DNA of 19,919 bases from an uncultured Nitrospira sp. (GTDB lineage Bacteria; Nitrospirota; Nitrospiria; Nitrospirales; UBA8639). The stretch spans positions 1 to 19,919 of the forward strand of contig CABVRQ010000036.1 of the NCBI GenBank assembly GCA_902500695.1. The letters are read 5' to 3'. A program made the position numbers and the translations under genes. Shown one piece after another: positions 1 to 6,280 of this stretch. The notes under the pieces were generated by a model. It was given only the letters and a program-made list of their open reading frames with translations. It searched no databases and was not told the DNA's origin. How positions within the stretch are numbered: the stretch's first letter is position 1; every line of letters starts with the position of its first letter.

Positions 1-167
1 CCGGCGACCTCGTGAATGCCATTCACGCGCGCTCCCAACTGCGCTACAGCCCCACACCGAAAATGATGCTATCACGCGACTACGGTTCGGTCAAGAAAAT
101 CAGAGGTAAGAAAGGCAGGGCTCCCTCGTTGACAAATTCTGCGTTGAGACCTACGATTCACCCTTGA
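1..167 (+). CDS. C-terminal fragment of an unidentified upstream gene
   Basis: An open frame (codons starting at position 3) enters from the left edge and runs 54 codons to a TGA at 165-167. The visible end is rich in Lys and Arg and contains SRDYGSVKKIRGKKGR. I do not recognise the family; hisZ is a common neighbour of purA in some bacteria, but this tail does not look like HisZ. The main support for a real gene is that a good intrinsic terminator starts right at the stop codon. Only one plus-strand frame stays open across the segment. The start and most of the protein lie outside the window. Confidence 0.45.
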   Translation, partial: GDLVNAIHARSQLRYSPTPKMMLSRDYGSVKKIRGKKGRAPSLTNSALRPTIHP

Positions 168-201
168 AGCTCTGGCTGACCCGCTGGCCGAGTTTTTTTT
201 T
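167..201 (+). terminator. Intrinsic terminator between the upstream gene and purA
   Basis: AAGCTC, a bulged T and GGC (167-176) pair with GCC GAG TTT (187-195) around a 10-base loop, followed directly by nine T residues (193-201). The stem begins inside the upstream stop codon. Only 36 bases separate the T-run from the purA ATG, so purA is either reached by read-through or starts from a promoter inside or overlapping this element. Confidence 0.65.
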
Positions 202-237
202 GTCCCGTGCTCTTGTCCTGTGCGTGTGGAGGAAACT

Positions 238-1545
238 ATGGCCGCGTTGGTTGTCGTCGGCTCCCAATGGGGAGATGAAGGAAAAGGAAAAATTGTGGAT
301 CTTCTCGCCAAGGATGCGGATGTCATTGTCCGCTATCAGGGAGGTTCCAATGCCGGCCATACGGTCATTACTAATAAAGGCACGTTTATTTTTCATTTGA
401 TTCCTTCGGGTATTCTCTATCGAGGGAAGATGTGCGCGTTGGGGAATGGGGTTGCCATTGATCCGGCCGGGTTGATCGAGGAGTTGGATCGTTTGACTTC
501 TAAGGGGATTCCGGTTGGAAAACGATTTCTTATTAGTAATCGGGCTCATGTCATTATGCCGTACCATAAAGCCATCGATAAGGCGGCAGAGCAGGCGAAA
601 GGGGCTCGGCGAATCGGGACGACGGGCCGGGGCATTGGGCCGGCGTATGTCGATAAGATGGCGCGAGTCGGCATTCGCATGGGAGATTTGTTAAACCCCG
701 ATGTGTTGCAACAAAAGATCAAGGAAAACCTGGTAGAAATTAATGCGTTCTTAGAGCGCATTTATAATGTAGATGGTTTCACCGTTGAGAAAATTTTTAA
801 AGATTATCAGGCCTATGGTGAGCGGCTTCGTCCTCATATTACGGATGTGGCCTTGGTCCTGGATCGAGCCTTTGAGAGTAAGAAACGTGTCTTGTTTGAA
901 GGGGCGCAGGGAACCCATTTAGATGTCGATTTTGGGACCTATCCTTATGTAACATCTTCGAGTTCCTGCTCGGGGGGTGCGTGCACCGGAAGTGGGGTCG
1001 GTCCCACGACGATTACGGGAGTCCTGGGTGTGACGAAGGCCTATACCACCAGAGTGGGTGGAGGTCCGTTTCCGACAGAATTGACGGATGAAATGGGTCA
1101 GCAACTCATGCAGCGTGGAAATGAATACGGGTCGACAACGGGTCGGGCCCGCCGGTGTGGCTGGTTGGATATGGTGTTATTGCGATATGCCGTTCGAATC
1201 AACGGACTCACCTCATTGGCAATCACGAAGTTGGATGTGCTGGACGGCTGCAAAGAATTGAAGATTTGTACGGGATATCGATATCAGGGAAAGCTCCACA
1301 AGGAAATGCCAGGTGATTTGGAAATATTGGCCGGCTGTGAACCGGTGTATGAACGATGGAAGGGCTGGACAACCGAAACGTCTGGCTTGAAGGCCCATCG
1401 AGGTCTTCCTCCTGCAGCTAAACGGTACTTGGCCAGAATTGAGGAATTAACCGGATGTCGAATAGATATGATTTCAACCGGTTCCAAACGTGAAGATACA
1501 ATTATTGTGAGAAATCCATTGATTCGATCACGCAAGGGCTCATAG
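238..1545 (+). CDS. purA: Adenylosuccinate synthetase
   Basis: PurA joins IMP and aspartate using GTP to make adenylosuccinate, the first step from IMP to AMP, in the cytoplasm. The 435-residue protein has the family length. Visible motifs in order are the GDEGKGK nucleotide loop (residues 12-18), NAGHT, GTTGRGIGPAY, GAQGTHLDVDFGTYPY, the TTRVGGGPFPTE loop, RCGWLD, the guanine-recognition segment TKLDVLD, and SGLKAHRGLPPAAKRY near the C-terminus. I chose the ATG at 238 because it gives the classic MAALVVVGSQWGDEGKGK start and sits 5 bases after a GGAGG (228-232). An in-frame GTG at 220 would lie upstream of that ribosome site. A terminator lies just upstream, and a tRNA gene with its own promoter follows. 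Confidence 0.97.
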   Translation: MAALVVVGSQWGDEGKGKIVDLLAKDADVIVRYQGGSNAGHTVITNKGTFIFHLIPSGILYRGKMCALGNGVAIDPAGLIEELDRLTSKGIPVGKRFLISNRAHVIMPYHKAIDKAAEQAKGARRIGTTGRGIGPAYVDKMARVGIRMGDLLNPDVLQQKIKENLVEINAFLERIYNVDGFTVEKIFKDYQAYGERLRPHITDVALVLDRAFESKKRVLFEGAQGTHLDVDFGTYPYVTSSSSCSGGACTGSGVGPTTITGVLGVTKAYTTRVGGGPFPTELTDEMGQQLMQRGNEYGSTTGRARRCGWLDMVLLRYAVRINGLTSLAITKLDVLDGCKELKICTGYRYQGKLHKEMPGDLEILAGCEPVYERWKGWTTETSGLKAHRGLPPAAKRYLARIEELTGCRIDMISTGSKREDTIIVRNPLIRSRKGS

Positions 1546-1581
1546 TTTAAATGCTCCTTTAGATTTTTCTTTACTGTAAGT

Positions 1582-1610
1582 TTGACAACACCGGAATCCA
1601 TTGTTAGCAT
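1582..1610 (+). promoter_or_regulatory. Promoter of tRNA-Lys
   Basis: A perfect -35 TTGACA (1582-1587) is separated by 17 bases from TAGCAT (1605-1610), which is preceded by TGT and so forms an extended -10. Transcription would start near 1617, a few bases before the mature tRNA 5' end at 1622. The stretch after the -10 (CGCGACCCGG) is a GC-rich discriminator, typical of stable-RNA promoters under stringent control. Confidence 0.75.
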
Positions 1611-1621
1611 CGCGACCCGGT

Positions 1622-1697
1622 GAGCCGCTAGCTCAGTTGGTAGAGCATCGCCCTTTTAAGGCGAGGGTCGTGCGTTCGAGCCGCACGCGGCTCACCA
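1622..1697 (+). tRNA. tRNA-Lys (anticodon UUU)
   Basis: A full cloverleaf can be folded by hand. The acceptor GAGCCGC (1622-1628) pairs perfectly with GCGGCTC (1687-1693), followed by discriminator A and an encoded CCA (1695-1697). The D arm contains AGTTGGTA. The anticodon stem TCGCC/GGCGA carries loop CTTTTAA, giving anticodon TTT, which reads AAA and AAG lysine codons. The T stem GTGCG/CGCAC carries loop TTCGAGC. The tRNA stands alone between purA and a convergent gene, with its own promoter just upstream. No clear U-tract terminator follows on this strand. Confidence 0.97.
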
Positions 1698-1797
1698 TAA
1701 ATATCACGTCCTACTTGTGATTGACTCCTCAATAATCCAGCCGGAACACGGGTTACATCTCCTATGGGTAAGAATTCATTACCCGTGAAAATCATTT

Positions 1798-1841
1798 AAA
1801 AAAACATAGTGCGGCACCCTTAGCAAAAGAAGAGTGCCGCA
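1798..1841 (-). terminator. Intrinsic terminator of the HDOD gene (minus strand)
   Basis: Read on the minus strand, TGCGGCAC (1834-1841) pairs with GTGCCGCA (1810-1817). After one mismatch the stem extends by three more pairs, around an 8-base apical loop. Seven U residues (complement of A 1798-1804) follow a few bases later. It lies just past the stop codon at 1857. The T-run is offset about 5 bases from the stem, so it may not be a maximal terminator. Confidence 0.7.
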
Positions 1842-1856
1842 TGAAGTCAAAAATAG

Positions 1857-3425
1857 TTAGTGCTTGGTGGCTAATCGAGCAAGGTTGGCATTGGTTTGGG
1901 ACAACACCAAGGCGAAGGCCGCAAAATCCGTGTCGGTCAATGGATGCCCCGTAGAACCTCGATCCACGAGGATGACCCCTATAGGCCTATTTGGTGCATA
2001 TAAGGTTCCGGCGAAGCCGGGTTGGTCGCCCCAGTATTTTAAAAAGTCGGTTGGCATTCCTCCGGATTCCCCTTCCTGGCCCAACGAAGAATATTGAATT
2101 GGGTGGAAGCTATGGAGCAATCGGTCCCAGAAATTTCCATGAGACAGAGGGCAATGAAACGCGTCCTGGATAGTTTCCGCATGCGGACCATACCCGATTT
2201 TGGCCTGGAGTTTATCTTTTCCCGGTACCACCAATGCGAGCCAGACCCGTTCAAATCCATATGAAACATAGAGAGTTCTGGTGGCAAAGGTGAGCAGCGA
2301 GGAGGGTTCGGATATTTTCATGGCCTGAATCGTGAAATCCAGCAATGGTCTATCGGATGCCGGAGATGGCGGGAGAGAAGGTGAGGCTTGCTGATCCGGT
2401 TTTGCTGTTTCTGCGGGAAGAATTCCTTCTTGGTGTAAAGCCTGATGTATCGTTTGTGTGAGCCGATGGAGGTGGTGGTTGTGAAGTATTGTGCCATCGG
2501 CTTCAGATGCGGGAAGAAAATGCTGTCGATCAATGTTGATGGCCGAGGCAATTTCTGAGGCTTGCCTAAAAGCTTGGGACACGGTGTGTTCCAATTGGAT
2601 CATGGAGAGGCCGAATGGGGGAAGAAACTGTTCGATCAGGCCTTGGAGTACCTCTCCCTGTCCGGCAGCCAATGGGTTCAGGAGGCAATAGCTCAGTTCA
2701 TTAGCGGCTCGAACGATACTTTCCATGATCCGTTGATCTGCTTCGGGACGGGATTTAGGCCAGACCGGTTTTTTCTCCAATAATTGAACCAGGCTGTCCG
2801 GCAGATTCCAATGCTTGGCCATGGCGGCAGCGATGACATGCAGCGGTCGTCCCAAGAGAGACAGTTCGGCTTTGGCGACCTTGGCTGGATCTTCCCGGCG
2901 TATGACCTCGAGTTGTTCGCCCACGTCCGGTCGACAGAGGGCGAGGATGAGGTCTCCCAGTGAGTAGAGCATGGCATTGGTAAATAACGATCCCGCCTCC
3001 CCGTAATTGATGGTTTTTCCAAGTTCCTGGGCTTGAGTTCCGGCGACGAGAGCCCGTGCCAGGAGGTGTTTCAGGTTGACGGTGTTGGCTCCGAAGGTGT
3101 CGGCTTGTTCAATTAATTGGGCTGAGACCACCATGGCGCGAGTGACGTCAAATCCAATAAGGGCCACCGCATAGGTTGGGGTTTTGACCGGTGTGCGGGT
3201 ATGATAGGCAGGGCTATTCGCGATTTTAATGACATTGGCCATCATGGCTTGGTCGCGCATGATAATTTCTCCAATGTCGCTGGCACTTGAGCGTTTATCC
3301 TGCGTAAGATTGAGAACTTGGATACAACTTTGCCGGAGAATAGGCAGAGTTTCCGGGGCATCCGCGAGCAGGCTTTCAAGAAAGGAAGCCTGTGTTGTGT
3401 GGCCGATGGCGGTAGCGGGTTTCAT
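1857..3425 (-). CDS. HDOD domain protein with C-terminal GAF-like domain
   Basis: This 522-residue protein carries an HDOD domain over roughly residues 15-230. Typical features are the segment near PETLPILRQSCIQVLNL, the IIMRDQAMMANVIKIANS block, the YAVALIGFDVTRAMV block and LLGRPLHVIAAAMAKHWNLP. HDOD proteins resemble HD phosphohydrolases but lack the metal ligands and usually act as scaffolds in signalling, motility or stress control. A Pro- and Gln-rich linker (about 325-360) leads to a C-terminal region (about 365-520) with a GAF-like pattern, including ASP-free SYGFERVWLALV and GVILVDRG. GAF domains bind small ligands or mediate dimerisation. No signal peptide or membrane helix is visible, so it should be cytoplasmic. 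No clear Shine-Dalgarno precedes the ATG. It is divergent from the SWIM gene, ends at its own terminator, and has no adjacent kinase or diguanylate cyclase to name its pathway. Confidence 0.85.
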   Translation of the reverse strand: MKPATAIGHTTQASFLESLLADAPETLPILRQSCIQVLNLTQDKRSSASDIGEIIMRDQAMMANVIKIANSPAYHTRTPVKTPTYAVALIGFDVTRAMVVSAQLIEQADTFGANTVNLKHLLARALVAGTQAQELGKTINYGEAGSLFTNAMLYSLGDLILALCRPDVGEQLEVIRREDPAKVAKAELSLLGRPLHVIAAAMAKHWNLPDSLVQLLEKKPVWPKSRPEADQRIMESIVRAANELSYCLLNPLAAGQGEVLQGLIEQFLPPFGLSMIQLEHTVSQAFRQASEIASAINIDRQHFLPASEADGTILHNHHLHRLTQTIHQALHQEGILPAETAKPDQQASPSLPPSPASDRPLLDFTIQAMKISEPSSLLTFATRTLYVSYGFERVWLALVVPGKDKLQAKIGYGPHAETIQDAFHCPLSHGNFWDRLLHSFHPIQYSSLGQEGESGGMPTDFLKYWGDQPGFAGTLYAPNRPIGVILVDRGSTGHPLTDTDFAAFALVLSQTNANLARLATKH

Positions 3426-3533
3426 GGTAGCACGTCCGGCAGAGTTGAATACCGTGCGGTGATTCTGGTGCCCGGTGGATTTAGATCATGGAAATTAAAC
3501 TTGATGGTTGGCCCTAAAGGTTAATTCTCGGTT

Positions 3534-3549
3534 ATATTTTCCGAAATAT
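3534..3549. repeat. AT-rich inverted repeat in divergent intergenic region
   Basis: ATATTT-TCCG-AAATAT is a perfect 6-base dyad in the 151-base gap between the divergent HDOD and SWIM genes. It could be an operator or overlap a promoter (TATATT lies inside it), but no well-spaced -35 is convincing on either strand. Function is not established. Confidence 0.35.
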
Positions 3550-3576
3550 TAAACCCTCCCCACTCTCGGCGGTGGG

Positions 3577-4377
3577 ATGTCGGTCTCCTTTTTTTTTGAA
3601 TTGGGTGGTACCTGCATGAGAAATAGAATTTCCTGCTCCGCTCAAGAGCTGAACCAATTAGATGCGGACATGCTTCAATCAGTGGTTGGAGGAACGGTCT
3701 TCGAAGAAGGCCGCCAATATTTTTCAGCCCAACGAGTCAAAATCCTTGATGCCGACCGGACGCAAATCACGGCCGAGGTCAATGGCGTCTATGGCGTGTA
3801 TACGCAAATCATTAAGTTGCGAGCGGGGACCTTGTCGACCAGGTGTTCCTGCCCATCGACGGAACAACCATTTTGTCGGCATTGTGTGGCGGTGTTACTG
3901 CACCAATTTCATAACGGTTCCTCCTACAAGCCGAGTGCTAAGGAAAATCATAAGGATCCGGTTCCTCCTGCCGATCAGCGGGGAGGGGTAGGAGTACCCT
4001 ATGCGGAGGAATCCGCAGGTGCGGGTGATTTGAATTTTTGGGAAGCTATTTTGTTTATCGATTGGATTCAGAAAGCCGTTGGACTTTTAGGTAAGGAGGC
4101 CACCTTGCCTCCAGTGCCTGGTTCTTTGGGGGGCGTTGCGCGGGAATGGGTGGGTGTGGTTGAACGCCTCAATTCACAATGCTTGGAAGGCGAGGAAGAT
4201 CGGATTGATGCGTTGCGGAGTCTGCAATCAGCCGAAGGCATGATTGATAAGCTTACGAGGGAGCAGGAAACTTTAAAAATGGAATCCGAGCTGGCTCAAC
4301 AGAATTGCAGGGTGTTGGAGAAAAAAGTCAAACAATTGCAAGATTCATTGAAAGAGGTCTCTGAGTCCTCTAACTAG
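3577..4377 (+). CDS. SWIM zinc-finger protein with C-terminal coiled coil
   Basis: The 266-residue protein has a SWIM zinc-binding signature CxCx7CxH at C90, C92, C100 and H102 (sequence CSCPSTEQPFCRH). Before it lies a typical SWIM-protein lead: a VFEEGRQYF segment and short beta strands (about residues 40-85). SWIM domains bind DNA or proteins and occur in Rad51-associated factors, SWI2/SNF2-linked proteins and transposases. Here no helicase or transposase partner is present. Residues about 205-264 are charged and heptad-like (LTREQETLKMESELAQQ), suggesting a coiled coil for dimerisation. The start is uncertain: ATG 3577 adds a leader with three Phe from a T9 run, while ATG 3616 (MRNRISC) sits 6 bases after GGGTGGT and gives 253 residues. 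It is divergent from the HDOD gene and convergent with the MinD-like gene. Function unknown. Confidence 0.8.
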   Translation: MSVSFFFELGGTCMRNRISCSAQELNQLDADMLQSVVGGTVFEEGRQYFSAQRVKILDADRTQITAEVNGVYGVYTQIIKLRAGTLSTRCSCPSTEQPFCRHCVAVLLHQFHNGSSYKPSAKENHKDPVPPADQRGGVGVPYAEESAGAGDLNFWEAILFIDWIQKAVGLLGKEATLPPVPGSLGGVAREWVGVVERLNSQCLEGEEDRIDALRSLQSAEGMIDKLTREQETLKMESELAQQNCRVLEKKVKQLQDSLKEVSESSN

Positions 4378-4487
4378 GTAAGGCGGGTAGCAGGCTTGGC
4401 AGGCAAATTGGCTTTTAGGTTAAGGCAAGGCTCAGTAAAACGGGAAGCCAGTCTTTTGACTCTTTTCATGTAGGAGGAGAGCCGCCA

Positions 4488-4504
4488 GGTTTTTTCAAAA
4501 AACC
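4488..4504. repeat. Perfect AT-rich palindrome between convergent genes
   Basis: GGTTTTTT-C-AAAAAACC is a 17-base palindrome in the 152-base gap between the convergent SWIM and MinD-like genes. Its position suits a bidirectional terminator, because each strand shows a T6 run. The stem is nearly all A-T pairs, so it would be weak. The rest of the gap holds nothing clear beyond a 4-base AGTC/GACT hairpin near 4450-4461. Confidence 0.3.
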
Positions 4505-4529
4505 CAAGGCAATGATGTCCGTAAATTTT

Positions 4530-5459
4530 TCATGCTCGAATCTTTCTGGGCTCTTCCATCCGGCCAACTGATCCAGGTGTTCGTCCCACCATCTCAAGTA
4601 CATTGGCGGCAATTTGGTTCAGCGCGATGGTTGCAGGAGAAGAGGGAGCCAGTTCTGCCACCGGAAGATATTTCAAGATGGATTGCTGAACCTGAATATC
4701 CTCTGGAATATTGCCTAAGATAGAGAGGTCGGTTCCGACATATTGTTTAAGCAGATGTTGTAAGTGCAGGGTATTGATCCTGGATTTTGGTGTCATTCGG
4801 TTTAAGATGAGGGCCGGATGAAACCTCTTTAAAGCTTCTTGAGCAATTGCCACACCTGATTCGCTCGTTCTTCCAACGGCTTCCAGTACGGCTGTGACAC
4901 TATGGAAGTCTTTGTCCAGAAGGGCGTCGGCCACTGGGTCCCGGGCTAAAAAAGCCGTAAGAACCTTTCGAATGGCGGCAAGTTTAATGAATCGATACAG
5001 ATCTAAGACCGAAGTCGGGTCAGGGGTGGCCACGGCAAGGAAATAGTCCGCGAGGAGAAAAAAATCCAGTGCGTGATAACTGGTGCCTGCGCCGACGTCA
5101 ACGAGAATGATATCTGCATCAAGTGTTTGCAAGTGCCGAATAAGGCGTTTTTTTTTGGCATGTTGCAAGTTTGCGGTAATGAGCGTTTCCCCGGTTCCAG
5201 GAATGAGCTTCAGGGAGGAGAGGCCGGGAATAGGGTGGGCGATCTCATTTAAGTTTTTGAGCGTGTTTGTCAAGAAATCTGAGAGAGTGGATGGAGGATG
5301 GAACATTCCAAACAAGATGTGGAGATTAGCCCCCCCAATGTCCATGTCGACCAGCGTGACGCGAAGTCCCTTTTTGGCAAGGAGGAGTCCAAGATTGCTG
5401 ACGACCATACTTTTTCCAACCCCGCCCTTACCGGAGGCTACAGAAACTATGCAAGGCAT
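4530..5459 (-). CDS. MinD/ParA-family P-loop ATPase (FlhG/FleN-like)
   Basis: The 309-residue protein has the deviant Walker A motif of the MinD/ParA/Mrp family, SGKGGVGKS (residues 9-17), with signature Lys11 and catalytic Lys16. It also has the A' segment VDMDIGGANLHILFG and a Walker B/switch II region IILVDVGAGTSYHALDFFLLAD. The PDPTSVLDLYRFIK segment resembles the PEPTS motif of FlhG-like ATPases. Such ATPases position or count flagella, pili, chemoreceptor arrays or chromosomes by ATP-dependent dimerisation. No C-terminal MinD-type membrane-targeting helix is evident; the tail is short and basic. The ATG at 5459 follows a GAGGAG (minus strand of 5468-5473) at good spacing. No flagellar, pilus or parB gene lies nearby, so the target is unknown. 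It is divergent from rimP. Confidence 0.87.
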   Translation of the reverse strand: MPCIVSVASGKGGVGKSMVVSNLGLLLAKKGLRVTLVDMDIGGANLHILFGMFHPPSTLSDFLTNTLKNLNEIAHPIPGLSSLKLIPGTGETLITANLQHAKKKRLIRHLQTLDADIILVDVGAGTSYHALDFFLLADYFLAVATPDPTSVLDLYRFIKLAAIRKVLTAFLARDPVADALLDKDFHSVTAVLEAVGRTSESGVAIAQEALKRFHPALILNRMTPKSRINTLHLQHLLKQYVGTDLSILGNIPEDIQVQQSILKYLPVAELAPSSPATIALNQIAANVLEMVGRTPGSVGRMEEPRKIRA

Positions 5460-5524
5460 CGGTTGAACTCCTCTCTCGTTGCTTTCACCAGGAAGTGAGT
5501 ATCACCATACTCAGAAAATAGCTT

Positions 5525-5554
5525 ATCATAGGGTTTTCCTTATGCCCATGGTAA
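5525..5554 (-). promoter_or_regulatory. Candidate promoter of the MinD-like gene, with overlapping dyad
   Basis: On the minus strand, TTACCA (complement of 5549-5554) lies 18 bases upstream of TATGAT (complement of 5525-5530), which matches the -10 consensus at five of six positions. A dyad CCTTA/TAAGG (5538-5542 and 5552-5556) overlaps the -35 and could be an operator. This is pattern matching only. Confidence 0.35.
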
Positions 5555-5626
5555 GGGAATGCTCGTGAGTAAGACCTGTTGAGAGATTTTGCCCAACTAG
5601 GACGTTGCGGTGAATCGGGTGAGCTC

Positions 5627-5655
5627 TTGCCTTTAAAAATGGAAAATGCTAGGTT
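5627..5655 (+). promoter_or_regulatory. Candidate promoter of the rimP operon
   Basis: TTGCCT (5627-5632) is spaced 17 bases from TAGGTT (5650-5655), which follows TGC as an extended -10. Both hexamers are weak matches (three of six each). Its start would fall near 5662, a few bases before the leader hairpin. Confidence 0.3.
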
Positions 5656-5667
5656 GATTGCGAGTAG

Positions 5668-5692
5668 AGTGGGCGTGAGCCCACTTTTTTTT
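5668..5692 (+). terminator. rimP leader terminator/attenuator
   Basis: AGTGGGC (5668-5674) and GCCCACT (5679-5685) form a perfect 7-pair stem capped by GTGA, a GNRA tetraloop, followed by a T8 run (5685-5692). It stands 33 bases before rimP in the direction of the operon. A terminator just before rimP is a known conserved arrangement (the rimP leader class of predicted attenuators), thought to link operon expression to NusA level. The convergent alternative, that it ends an upstream transcript, is unlikely because the upstream gene runs the other way. Confidence 0.85.
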
Positions 5693-5725
5693 GGTCTTGG
5701 CTTGTGGCCGCTGTAGCGAGGAATT

Positions 5726-6208
5726 GTGGTGGCCTTCACGGCTGAAAATATTGAGCAGGTTATTCGCCAAGCGGGCGAACCAATCGCTCGAGCCCTAGGA
5801 GTGGAAATCATTGAGGTTCAGTGCACCGGGAGACCCGCCAACCTTTTGGTTCGATTGACTCTTGATAAAAAGGGGGGAGTTGGAATTGAAGATTGTGGAC
5901 AATTCCACCAGTCCCTGCGCCGAACCTGGGAGGTTCTTCACCCAGAGCAAGCCGCGTATCGGTTTGAGGTTTCTTCGCCTGGGTTAGATCGACCGCTCCG
6001 AGATCCCAAAGATTATGAACGGGTGGTGGGCGAACGACTTCGAGTCACTCTAAAAAGCTCGATCAAGAAGCAATCAGTTGTCTTGGGGCAATTGATTACC
6101 GTCACAGATATGGGGATTCATTTAATGGATGACCAAAGCAAGAATCCTCAAGAAGTCGTTGTGGCCTGGGATGATATTGCCAAAGCGAGACTAGAGGTTT
6201 CGTTCTAA
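5726..6208 (+). CDS. rimP: Ribosome maturation factor RimP
   Basis: RimP assists late assembly of the 30S subunit, helping S12 and neighbouring proteins join 16S rRNA. The 160-residue protein has the family length and layout. The N-terminal alpha/beta domain is at about residues 8-85 (IARALGVEIIEVQ, GIEDCGQFHQSLRR). The hallmark RFEVSSPGLDRPLRDPKDYER follows, then the C-terminal SH3-like barrel (about 92-158). It starts with GTG: two tandem GTG codons lie at 5726 and 5729 after GAGGA (5718-5722), and the second has the better 6-base spacing, so the protein may be one residue shorter. It is the first gene of the rimP-nusA-infB operon, downstream of the leader terminator. Confidence 0.95.
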   Translation: MVAFTAENIEQVIRQAGEPIARALGVEIIEVQCTGRPANLLVRLTLDKKGGVGIEDCGQFHQSLRRTWEVLHPEQAAYRFEVSSPGLDRPLRDPKDYERVVGERLRVTLKSSIKKQSVVLGQLITVTDMGIHLMDDQSKNPQEVVVAWDDIAKARLEVSF

Positions 6209-6280
6209 CGCTTTATTGGAAATGCGCACCAACCGCCCATGTCCGTTTGAACCGCTCATCGTGCCTTGCGAGGAATACAA

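Noticed and set aside
2039..3022. Several minus-strand open frames inside the HDOD gene
   Set aside because: They are off-frame shadows of the HDOD coding sequence, with no ribosome sites and no family-like composition.
4450..4466. AGTC-TTTT-GACT hairpin followed by CTTTTC as a terminator for the SWIM gene
   Set aside because: The stem has only four pairs and the T-run is broken, so it is too weak to call.
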